The position numbers were made by a program, and so were the translations under genes. The notes beneath the pieces are model-generated. The model was not told the DNA's origin. It ran no database searches and saw nothing but the letters and a program-made list of their open reading frames with translations. From assembly GCF_017916325.1 (NCBI RefSeq), contig NC_090151.1, positions 253,001 to 317,000 on the forward strand: 64,000 nucleotides of DNA. Reading direction: 5' to 3'. This document shows, in pieces, positions 20,501-32,500 of this stretch. This DNA comes from Leishmania martiniquensis. Taxonomy: Eukaryota; Euglenozoa; Kinetoplastea; Trypanosomatida; Trypanosomatidae. Within the stretch, counting starts at the first letter, position 1, and every line of letters starts with the position of its first letter.

Positions 20501-23500
20501 GTAGAGCACCCCCGCAGCGGACGTGGCAGCGGTGTTCACCTCTTGTCGCGTCATTGGTCGGCCAACGTCAAAGCATGCCTTGTGCAGCTGACGGCTGCCG
20601 TCCGAGCTGAAGAGCTCCAGCTGGATCAGCGTCGTGACAGTGCTGTCGAGGAGCAGCTCCGTGCCGCAGCCCGGGGCGACGCGCGCCATGAGCCGGCCCT
20701 TGCTCTTCGCGGCGGTGTCCCGCACATCGATAGCGTAGCCTGTCCGGTTCAGCAGAAGATACGGCGCATGCTCCGGCAGCTCAACCACAACGTATGTGTA
20801 GGAGTCCCGCGCCGTGATCGACACCTCGAGGAAGCGGTCGCGCTGCGGCAGAGGTGTGCGGCTGCGTCCCATGTTGCCGTCACCACGGACCTTAACGCCG
20901 GCCGCGCGGTCGTCGGAGCCTGGAGGGGGGTTGTACGCAACAATGAGCTCGCTGTGGATGCTCTCGATCCCTATCGGGGTGCCGTACAGTGGAGCAAGCG
21001 GGCTCTGCAGGATATGCAGATTGTAGCCAATCTCAGGCCCGCAGAAGGGGGTCTCCAGAAGTGGGGTCGCGCTCTGCGGTGGCAGCGCCAGCACCTCAGT
21101 TCGGGCGTCAGAGAGAAAAACGATGCTGCCCTCCGTCACCATCTCCTGCAGTGCATGCGTCATGGCGTCCACCTCCCTTTGCTGCTGCATAGACGTCCCC
21201 ACCTCCGGCAGTCCACCGCTGCCCCCAACCTCGGTGCGCTCCTTATGAGCTGCCGCCATGACCGCCGTGGCCGCCGCTGCTGCCGCCTCCTTTGCCGTGA
21301 TGCCGCTGTACGTGGACGGGGCCGCATAGAGTGGCAGGTTGGTGCGGTTCACAAGCACCCAGCGCGGTGTGATGATGACCAGTAGGGACCCGCTGGGGTC
21401 CACCTGGGAGGAGTAAGCCAGGTGGAATACCTTCGGGCTCGGTGCATGCGCAGACGGTACCGAGCCCCTCTTCTTGCCGCCACCGCCACTGCAGGTGAGC
21501 GCCGGGGAGCTTTTTTTCCGGCTGGCCGGGGCGATGCTGCTCTGCATGACGACGACGCCGCGCTGCTGTGCGTGCAGCGGTACGCAGGTGCCTCGGTACT
21601 CCTCATGATAAAGGTTCACGAAGAAGTCCTCACTCTTGCGGATATCCATCGGGCAGGCGGCGATGCTCGCGCTCATCTCGGCGCCCAGGACGCTGTAGTT
21701 CGGCTCCACCTCGTACAGCCGGTTCTCCCCGCTCCGCGTGCACTCCCGCAGCGTCAGTGGGATCGGTGAGTGGTTCAACAGGACGTACGGAGTGGAAAAC
21801 ATGACGGAGCAGTTATTGGTGACGAGCGATGCGCGAATGACGAGCTGACGGCGGTGCTGCGAGCGCAGAGCCACAAACGGCTTCTCACGCGACACGGCGA
21901 AAGGCGTCAGCGTAGAGAACACCTCCTCCTCATCCGCCTCCCCCTGCAGCCCCACGGGCGATGAAGAAGTAGGGGCAGCAGACACGCCGGCGGGCGCAGT
22001 ACGACGGCCACGCTGCCGCACCTCTAACATGAACACAACTTGGTTCAAGCTGTAACTTTTCAGCCCGAGGTCGGCGCTCTGGCGCACATCCAGCACAGTG
22101 CTCGCGAGCGGCTGTACCGGCCGCGACGTCGTCTTTCCCTTTGCCAGCGACCCGTCGGCATCTGGGATGACATTCACGATGAGCCGGTACGGCAGCTTGT
22201 TGCGCAGGCGGAAGCGGGACTCCACGACGATGACAAAGGTCGGCACACCGCCGCGCATCTCCTCCTGCCGCACGTACACAACAACAGTCATGAAGTTCGT
22301 AGCTGCTGTTTTGGCCCGGCATGACAGAACCCGGGGGGCGCCGCAGAGCACCTCTTGCAGCGTCGGCAGCCTTATTGGATCGGTCGAAGAGCTGCCGCTC
22401 GGCGCCTCTGCGACCGGCTTGCCAGCTTCGTACTCGACTCTGTCGGGTGTGTTGACGGGCTGCAAAAAGATCGGAGTGTTGAGGTTGGTGGTCGGCGCCA
22501 CGTACGAGCGCTTCCCTGGTCGTACTGGTGGGCTGTTGGGCGCAGACACCAGTGGACAGCTCAGCCGGTTCTCAAGGCAGATGATGGTGCGGGAGCCGTG
22601 CAGCGGGTACACGATTATCGTAACAGTGCGACGCAGGTGGCGTGCGCCCTCTTCCTGATCCAGAACTACTCTCGTCTCCAATACCATGTCCTCCGTCTGG
22701 ACGTACAGGGGCGGGTTAGAGATGCTTGTCAAGTAGCCTTCGTACTGCGGCTCGTCCGGCTTCGCATCGCGGCGGACCGTCAACGACGAGCTTCTGGCGA
22801 CGAAGCGCAGCGTTCCACCGCAGGGCGCAATGCTGCGGTCGTCCACTAAGAGCTTGACGTTGCAGTTGTTCGTCACGTGCACCTGCGCATATCCGCGTTT
22901 TGGAGACTGTGTCAAGGCACCGTCTGCTGGCAACACACACCCCGTCGCAGCGCTCTGCCGCCGAAGGTTCATCGGCGAGAGGACGTCAAAGATGGACGAG
23001 TTCAACAGACCCGCCGGTGTGACGCTAAACTCTCCCGACAACTCGGCAGCGGCCCCGAGAGGGCGGAACGGGCGCAGCTCCGCTGCAGAGCTCAGGTCCG
23101 CTGAGCCGAACTCCTCCCCATCCCCCCCCTCCCGCAGCCACACCTCCTCTTCGAGGGTGGCGGTGTCGACGTACATGGGCACTCCCTGGTTCGGCGCTGT
23201 CTGCTGCGTGCGCAGCTGCTTCTGCCGGCGGAACTGCTTACGCAGGTGCTTCTGTAGCGCCGTGGCGGCGCCGTAGTCGGCCGCCATGCCGCTCAGCAAG
23301 CGGATGTTCTGCGGTGAGAGGACGTAGTCGAGGCGATCGGTGAACACCTTATAGTTGTGCGTCTTGACGCTGCCGGTAATGTTGGCGTCGAACTGCTCGA
23401 CTACAGGCTCCCAGACAGCAGCAGTATTGCTGAAGCTGTAGAGCGACATGCGCAGTGTCAGCTTCAGGTCCATGGATGGGTCTACCGAGAGCAGCACATT

Positions 23501-26500
23501 CCGCAAAAAGATATGCGCCATGTCGCTCTTCGACCCGACCACAACGCCGTCGATCAGCGGCACCTCTACCCAAAAGTTCATCGCCGGAACATGCTCATGG
23601 CCGGTGCAGCACTTGTAGCACAAGATCCCAGGCTGGTTGGCCGCCAGCGCCAGGTAGGCGTCGCGCTGGCCGCAGTGCTCACACTCGCCAGGCTCCAGCA
23701 CCGGCACCAGTGGGTCGAGCGACTGAGTTTCGTACTCGATGCGCGGAGTTACACGCGAGACCGTTGTCTCCTCAATGAAGGCAGCGCCGAAATCTTTGCC
23801 AAGCTCGACAAGCGACCGCAGCAGAGTCGCGCGCGTACTGAATTCGAGCGAGTCGAGCACTAGCGACACGCTCACGCTCTCCACCCCGCTCACGTGCATC
23901 ACCATGTCTGTTGGCAACAGAATATGCTCCTCGTTCTCCCCAGAGCGGACGTTCAGCAGCTGGACCGACACGGTCCGCCGCGCCGGCTTCTCGTTCTCGT
24001 TGTCCTGCGCGAGCTTTGCGCGGCATTGCATGCACAGAGCAATGGACAGATCAACCACCTCCTCCGAAAGCATCTGCACCTCCATCGCGTCGCAAGAGAA
24101 GCTGGCCAGTAATCGAACAGTGCGGTCGCGGAGCTCGACGGCGGTGCTCTGCGGCATGCGTGGTGGTGCTGCCGCCATCAGGGTGTCCTTCGGCGAGATC
24201 TGTGCCGGCGCCGCGGAGCTGGAAACACGGGTGCTTACAGGCGACTGCGGACTGCCTGAACTTTCGCGCCGCGCCACGCCTTCGCGCGGGGTTCCCGTTG
24301 GCCGGGGCAAGAGTGGGCCGTAGAATGCCTTGTTCGGCAAGTTCAAGAATTCCTTCTCGATCTGCACACTGTCTGTGGTGAAGAGCGCCGTCGACGGCGC
24401 AAAGCTGACGTATGAGCCGATTGTGTACATACCTGGAATATGAACGGTGCCGTTGGTGATGGTCAGCTCGCAGCCCTCGCACAAGATGATCTGCCCAGAC
24501 GGGGGACCGGTTAGCACCAGCCTGTGTCTATTGAGGTCCAGCACGTAGCAACAACGCGTCCGACTCGCTGTGAGCAGCACATGCTTGTTATCCAGCACCG
24601 CATTCTCCTGCAGCACCGTCGTCTCTTCCGTCAGACTCAGGATCGGTATCGGGTCTATGGGCACGCGCAGCACCTTGTAGCAGAAGGGCAAGTAGAGCAG
24701 CTCGCGTGTGTCGAACAGAATCGTCGGCGAGATGGCCACGTTGAAGACCTCTGCAGAGACGTTGATGGAGTTCTCGACGATGCTGGAGCCGGCATCCGCG
24801 TCGATGATGGGCTGTGGCTGCTCATAGAGCACGTGCAGCTTTGTCACAATTAGGAGGTCCACCAAGTCCTGAACACGCGAGGTGCGGTAGGCGCCGCTGC
24901 GCGCGACTGTGCTGAACGATGGCGACGACACCACCCCTGAGCCCATAGTCATCGGGACCTCCACCTCGGCACCGACGTGCTGCACCTGCATGGAGCTGAC
25001 GTGGATGTCTGTAAGCTTGCCGGTGGTGCTTATGTCGGCGCTGCGCACGCGCGCCTCCTCGACGCGCAGACGGTACAGATCAGCCACGTCGGCTTGCAGC
25101 AAGCCGACGTGAGCGGTGAGGATGAACGACGTTATCGGGGCCCCCTCTGCAGGGATGTAGAAACGGGGCGCCTCCACAGACTGCGATCTGGCCATCGCTG
25201 GAGAGTGGGTCAGCGCCGTCGCGTTGCCCCTTCGCCGGTCGGCCCCCGCCCCTGACACGGCATGTGCCGGAGAGCCACGACCGCTGTGCCCCGTGCGGGG
25301 GGAGGTGTCCGACAGAGGCGGCACGGTGGATCCGGCCGCAGATTCGTCGCCGAGGCGTTGCCGGCCGGCGCTCTCTGCTGACTGTCCAGACGTCGTCACA
25401 ACGGGGCGGTCGGTGTCCGTCCCGTTCAGCAAAGCACCGATGACCGTCATGGCAAAGTCCGTCTGCTCGTGGGTAAACGCCATCGAAAGCGCCGGCACGT
25501 CGACCGTCAGCACCGATAGCTGCTGCACGGCGTCTCCGTCACCGTCGCTCCCCTTCGCCGCCTCCTCTTTCACCGGTTTGGCAGCACCGGCCGCTGTGGC
25601 AGCCGTCGCTGTTGTGAATGAGTCGATCGGCATCGGCAGCGCGCGCTCGAGCTGCACGAAGATACTGCACTCCTTTCGAAAGCAGTTGACCTTCTGCAGC
25701 AGCATTCCCATCTTGCGCACCTGCACAGCAAACACCTCCCGCGCCATCGCCGCCAGCCTCGCCTCCGGCCCGGTGTGGGGCGGTGCTGGCGACGTCGCTG
25801 TCGCGGCCGCTTTCCTGCCATCAGTGGGGTCACTGGGAAGCACCAGCCGACTCTTCACAGTCAGACTGCCTGGCGAGAGCAGCGCACCCGTCGTCGCAGT
25901 GGGCTTGTCTATCAGAAGTAACTGCGGACGGGACACCACCACATCCACCTCCATCAGCTGCTGTGCCTCATTTCTGCGCCGCATCGACTCCGCAGCACGG
26001 TCAGAGACGTAGTTGAAGGCCTTATCGCGGTTACCGTCGGAAACATGCGCCTGCGCCTCGCTAACGATGCTAGCAACAGAGCGCACCACATCAGGTACGA
26101 GAATGAAGGACAGACTGCCAACACGGCACTTCATGTGGCGGGTGTACGCCGGCACTGCCGACGCTGCCGACGCCGCGGCGCTGCTGCCGTCAGACTTCGC
26201 CGTGAGCGCGGTGCTGGGCGGCACACTCTTCACCTCGTACGTCACTAGCGCATCCACTGGTGCGAGCTCGCGGCGCATCGCCGGGCCAGCTTCTTCTGCC
26301 CGGTTCGCACCGGTCTCCCTCTCATCGCCACCCTCGGTATCCTCATATGGGTGGACGAAGGTGCGGTAGTTTGTGTTCACGCTAATACTGTCGACCATGA
26401 AGAGACTGCCTAGTGTCACAGTGAGCTCGTTGCTGCCGTCAGGGTACGAGGTAGAGCCGCACGCAAGGTGTTCGACATGCAGCACCGCCACCTCCCGATC

Positions 26501-29500
26501 ACCCTGGCAGAAGCGGACGCGGCACTGTGCCAAGGTGGCAGTGAAGGCGAAGGGTGTAACTGAGATATCCGCGACTGCTGCAGCGGTTCCGTTTGCCACT
26601 TTCATGCCGCCGTGGGCACTTGTTGATGCAGCTGCGTTGGCGGAGAACAGCTGAGCAGTGGAGGAGTCGGGGGTGTCCGACTCGTCGGGGCTGGGGATGT
26701 GCACGGAGAGAAGCGTATTCACGAGCGTTCCAATGCTGCGTGGGATGACTGTGACAAGCACCGCACAAAGCTGAACGTCTGAAGTGTGGTGAGCAGGATT
26801 GAAGGCGACACGCACCGCTGCGTTTGCGAGGGCGGTGGCAGGGCCTCCCTTGAGATTGGTCTCTGAGCCGGTGTTCTCGCTGCCACTCACCGCAGGTGCC
26901 GCTGTTGATGCCGCCGCACGTGCCGTGGGGCTTCCTGCGCCGATGCCTGATGGGAATGGCACGCTTTCACTCTGCAGCATGCACCGGCCTGTAAACTTGT
27001 CGAGCATGGTGAGTGACGTAACAGTGAGGGCGACGCTGCCGTCTGGCGAGACGGTGGTGTCCAGCGCGGCGAGCGTGAGTGTGTGTGTGTTCACTCCAGC
27101 CGTGTCGTGAATAGCAACCAGCAAGCCGTCAATGTGCACGTGAACAGTGCGTGAGGGGGCTGACGCCGGCGAGTCTACGATGGCAGGTTCCTTGCCCTCG
27201 TTTCGGGGCGCAGTTGCCCTGCCCGCGCTCAACTGCTGCCTTTCATCGGCTCGCGTCGGCGCGGCGGATGGTGCGTCAGGGCTGCCGTTCTGCAGCGCGA
27301 CCGCCCTTTCGTATCTCCCGTAGTAGTTCACGTCGCGCGGCATGAGCACGTTTCGCTGCGCAAGGCGCACAAGTCGCTCCACCTCTGCGGGATGAAAGAG
27401 CGCCGTTGTCTGCTCCATGTGCAGTTCAATTTCCTCGGACCCACGACTGGCCTCGTACGTGATGCGCAGCGCGGAACGCTTCAGCAGCGAGGGAATGCTG
27501 TACTCCTGCAGCTTCACTTGCACAGACAGCGCAGCAGCACTGGAGTCCATTCGCACCGCCGCACGCATCACACCGAGCCGCATCTCCAGGTTGCCCGACC
27601 GCCGCTGCAGCCGCATCGCGTCGCCAGCCAGGATGATGCACGGCTGCCGCCACATGACTTGCAGCACAAGGATAGAGGAATTGGCCAGCTGCTGGGCTGC
27701 GGCCGCCATGCGGGCCCGCTGCTCCCGCATCACGCCAAGGCTCGCGATCTTCGCGACCGGCTCGGCTGGAGAGGTGAAGTAATCGACAAGCCCCTGAATG
27801 ATCGGCATCGACACCAGCGCATGCAGCTCGCCGATGCCTAGCTGCATCGTATTGATGCTCGTCACTGGGTCCGACCTGAACGTGAAGTGAAGCATCTCCG
27901 CTTGGTCCGGCTCGATGGGGGCAGTCGAAGACGAGGCACCGGCAGCAGCCGAAGATGGCGACGCACTGTTTGACTCGGCGGCCGCAGCGCCACCACTGCA
28001 CCCGATCAGAAGCGAGGAGGGCAGGTTCGAATCCTCCCATCCCTCGCCCCAGTCCCTCTGGGGGACCGGGGCTGGCGCCAGAGCGGGGCCGGCGGGGCAT
28101 GCCCCCCGGCTGGCGGAATGCTTGAAGAGGATTTTTTCTCCTGAGCGCGCGTCCACCACGCTGAGCTCGCGCACCTTCACGGCGACCTGCTTCACTGCTG
28201 GCAGCTGCACCACATCCGCGAGAAGGGCGCCAATGTTTGCTTCGATGAGCGTCTCGCATCGCGAGTTCAGGAACGGAATAACAACGCTTGGTGTCGCGAC
28301 GATGACGCGCATCCCCCTGCCACTCCCCGTGGCGACTGTTCCGTTGCTTTTCCCTTCCTCGTCACCTCCGCTCTCGCCCCCGGCGCAAGTCTTCGCGGAG
28401 GATGCGCGGTTGGCATCCATCAATCCTGTTTGTGCTGCCGTCCACGCAGAGCACACCGCCTCGTTACAGACAAGGTCAGAAAGCGCCAGCCACTGGCCCG
28501 ACACGGCAAAGCGGCGCAGCGTGAAGTCGACCGAGAGGACGGACATGGTGAGCAGCTGCGTGTCGGTGGACGAGTCGCCTTCGCTGTTGCTCAGGTCTAG
28601 AGCAGCCGCACCCGTCGACGTCGGCAACGCGCCAGCAGCGCTGCCGTTTTGCCCACGGTTGTCCTTCCTGCCACTGCACCCCACGGAGCCCGCGAGCCGC
28701 TCCCCACACGCATCGGTGGTACGCAGGGCAGTGCGTCGAACGCCAAAATCGCGTGCGAGCATGCTATGTGTGGTGAGCGAACTAGCGAGCTGCAGCGAAC
28801 CTGCCTCGCACAACACCAGCGTCGAGCTGTTGCTGCCACGCACGTCATTCAGTTCGAGACTCTTCCACTGCACGCCAAGGCTGTTGGACGGCAGTGCGAC
28901 AGAGATCGAAACGCCTGTGCTGTCTAGCTGGAAGCAGGAAGACGCCGCGGTCATAGCCTTGTCCGCCGTCTCGGCAGGTGTGTCGGACAGAAGCATTGAG
29001 ATTCTGCCCAGCCGCAGGAACATTAGCAGGTCCACGCTACTGTTGCGCACCGCTTCGCCGTCCGTTTGGCCACCCGCCGTCGCTGCCTCCGCCAGTGTTC
29101 CCACCAACGACGCCCCACCCTGCAAGGCGCCCCCGCTGTCGCCCTGCAGAGTAGACCTGGAACGCTGCAGCGGCGTCGCGCCAGGCTCGCTGTCCTTGCC
29201 TCGCACCGTCCGATGCACCAGGGCCGTCTCCAACGTATAGTCAGCGACATCCGCCGGGTCTGTATGGGTCAAGTTTTGACGAAGTAGTGTGACCAGCTGC
29301 ACCAGGTCCGTCTCACGCAGCTCTAGCAACACGTCCGCACTAAAGATGTCGATGCGGGGCGGGTCCTTCGACTCCGGATCGAGTGCGGTGCGCACAGCTA
29401 TCTCGAGGCACGTCTGCACAGGCAGAAGAGGGAAGCAACGGCCGACCGACAGCGGCACATCCGGCAGTCCACTGCTCCTGCACGACGCCGAAGACGGAGA

Positions 29501-32500
29501 GGGCGAAGTGGGCATCGCCTCACGCCACATGCCCACCTCGCTAACCGAAACGCTCATCGACTCCAGCCCATCTGCGGCGCAGAGGCTGTTCTGTAGGGTC
29601 AGGCTTCCAAGGGATGCGCAAAAGCGATGGGTTATGGCAGTGCCGGCGGCGGCGCCACCGCTGCCAGCGCGTGGATCGACCGGGAGGACGACCAGGGTGT
29701 CACGAACCAGCACCCGCATGCTCATGAGCAGCCGCGGGCCCTCACGAGCTGGCGGCAGGGTACGGCCATTGTACAGTGGGCGGCTTGCCAGGCCGCTGAT
29801 GCGGGAAAAGAGTCCCGCTGTGAAGTACGTCTTGAAGACCATCACGGTGTGCATGTCGAAGGTGACGGTGCTGGCACCCACCTCAAGCTCGACCGCACTA
29901 GAGTAGCGCAGCTCCTCCGCATTCGCCAGCGACCGCTTTTCACCCACCTCGGCGAAGAGCGGCATAACCGGCCGGCCCTTGCGAAAGCTGAAGCTAATGT
30001 GCGCCGTCTGAGGATGAGCACCTGTGTCGAGCTGCTTTGTAGAGCGGCTGCCGTCAGCGTAGGCCGCCGCGGCCTTGCCGCGGGTCGCCGTTGGCGCTGA
30101 TACGCCTTCCGAGAAATGGGGCAGTGCTGACGACGGCGTCACGGGTCTCGCAGCACGGCCCGCCGCGCCCGTTTCCGCGGAGGGGGTGCGGCAGTAGGCA
30201 AGCAGCGTGCGGTTGGCATCGGCCAACCCGAAGGACGCCAGGACGCCTGCAGAGACCTCGCCGACGTGCCCAGAGAGGTCCATTGTGACCGCGCGCTTGG
30301 TTAGTCGCATCTCGACCCCTCGCATGCTGACCGACACGAATGGGGCATCCCTGTCTTCTCCAGGCGCCCGGTTCAGCAGTGTCAGTGTGATGGGCCCCGG
30401 TATGCGCACAAAGACGTCTGCCACGTGCCGATCCGGCATCAAGCACTGCTGCCGCACGAGGTTAATTTGGTAGACGAGGTCGTGGAAGCGGCTGGCAGCG
30501 CTTCTTCTGTGCGACGGGGCCGCGGCTCCCCTCGTGCGGGCCTCTTCATGTACCGCTACGGAGGCGGTCGTGGTGGCAGGCTCAAGGTACGCGTGCTTTC
30601 CGTCCGCCGAGCGATCTGCTATCGTGGCGGTCGACTTGGCGTTCACGCCATCATCAGTGTCGTCGGAGCTACTATCCATGGCGGAGAGAGCAAGGTTCAC
30701 CATGTCCATGACCGTCTCTAGTAATTCCACGCATGGTGTACCAACGCACACATTCAAGGCAGCGTTGAGGTTGACCGCCACGGCCGTCGGGGCGTCGCCC
30801 TCACTGAGAAGATCCACGCGCACCCCGCCTCCAGAGAAAATGGGGTAGTCGATGTCGCGAGCAGAAACGATGTGCGGTCGATTTAGCCACAGCACCACTT
30901 TTCTATTGTAGGTGCGCACCGCAAGAATGAGCTCGGCACTGGCGCACTCCACTTGGAAGGCGGGTGGCTGCACCACGGCGAGTGAGCACGGGTCGTCCTC
31001 GTGCACGTCAAGCCCTAGGCGCTCGACAAGAAGCTCGAGCCGCATCACCGACGGATCACTGCTACCCTGAGACGCGTGTGCGGAGACGTCTTTCTCCACG
31101 CTGCCGCTGAGCAGCTCCGCTCTGGCAGGAGGGGGCGACAGAGTCCGTGCCGCGGCCGCCGCGCAATGTCCCAGAATGGGGGAGCCGTTGCCAACTGCGT
31201 CCACGCCGCAGTGCTCCTCCGCGCTTGCATTGGCGTGGCCGCGGTGCACTGCAGCGCACTCCGAAGTGGCGGAACTGTGGCGTAGCAGTTCCCTGTTCCG
31301 CCACGACGGCCCTGCTAAATCCATGCCACCAGGGCCGCCTCCGCTGGTGTCGCCGCCCAGCGAGCCCGTTCGAATGGATCCGGCAACGGGTGGTCGTAGG
31401 CTGGAGCGCCAGGCATCTACCATGGTGGTGACGAGGTACATCTGATGCACAGAACATGCCACTCGCAGTGACGGTACCTTCAGCCGCAGTACGACCGCCT
31501 CACGAGATCTGTTGCAGTCATCAATGCGCTGCAGCACGTCCGCCGCGATGGACACCTCTGGCATCACGAGGAAACCGCTTTGCGGTCGCCGCATCGCCTG
31601 CTCCACGGTTGTCAGCTCGAGGTAAAACTTTGAGAAGTTCGCCTTGTGCGGGTAGTAGCAGAGCGCCTCCTCGGCCGCCGCGCAGCAAGGGGAGCTGCAG
31701 GACTCGTTGCTCGCGCCCCCCCGCGTCAGCGCCGTGCTGGACGCGCAGGACTTGGTGCTTGGGATGGCGGTGGCGGTCATGAGCCGTCGCCTCTTCTCCG
31801 TTTCAGAAAGAGGCCGTGCCTTGAAGCGCACACGGCCTAAGGAGAGGCACAGGGCCGGCCCCTGCGCATCTGCGCTAAGGCTCTTGGGCAGTATGAGCAC
31901 CGGTGCGGAGGCGTCCACCGTGACATAGAGCCCTTTGGCTTTGGCCATGGAGGATCGCACCTCATGCGTTGCCGCAGACCCCACCGCAGACGCCGCCTGC
32001 TTCGTGGACTCGGCGAACCCTGACAAGTCCAGCCCGACCGGCGGTGAAAAGAAGCGGACCAGCTTCTCGATCGTGCGCGGGTCTGCAACAATGCGCAGTG
32101 GGAGCAGCTTCACCTTGATCGCCACGTCCACCGCCGTGTCAAGCAGCGGCTGCTCTACCGGATTCAGGAACCCCGTGATGCTGAAAAGCGGTGTCGCGTA
32201 GTCGAGCCGCGTGTTTTGCTTGCCCTCTTCGCAGCAGCTGCTGCCGCTGCCGCTGCTGCTCGACTCGCGGGTGCCAGGAGGAAGCGCCGGCCGTGACGAG
32301 GGCAGGAGCGCCGCCTTGTCGTTCAGGTCGAGCACGTCGCACATGGCAGGTGCGTCAGGCGATAGCGGTTTTCCACTGTCCACGTCCGTGAGGGGTCGCA
32401 TGGAGACGCGCACCCCGTTTGGGCTCAACTTGCTGGCGCAACGATCGACCTGCACGCCTTCGATGAGGTAGGGCACCAAACTAGCACAGCTACTTGAGCG

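Noticed and set aside
28024..28034. Exact tRNA B-box-like sequence GGTTCGAATCC
   Set aside because: It lies inside the VPS13-like coding sequence. The T-arm pairs imperfectly, and no A box, anticodon arm or acceptor stem could be found around it.
27915..29240. Plus-strand open frame of 441 codons
   Set aside because: It is fully antisense to the VPS13-like gene, has a Ser/Ala/Pro/Arg composition expected from a GC-rich complementary strand, and shows no domain.
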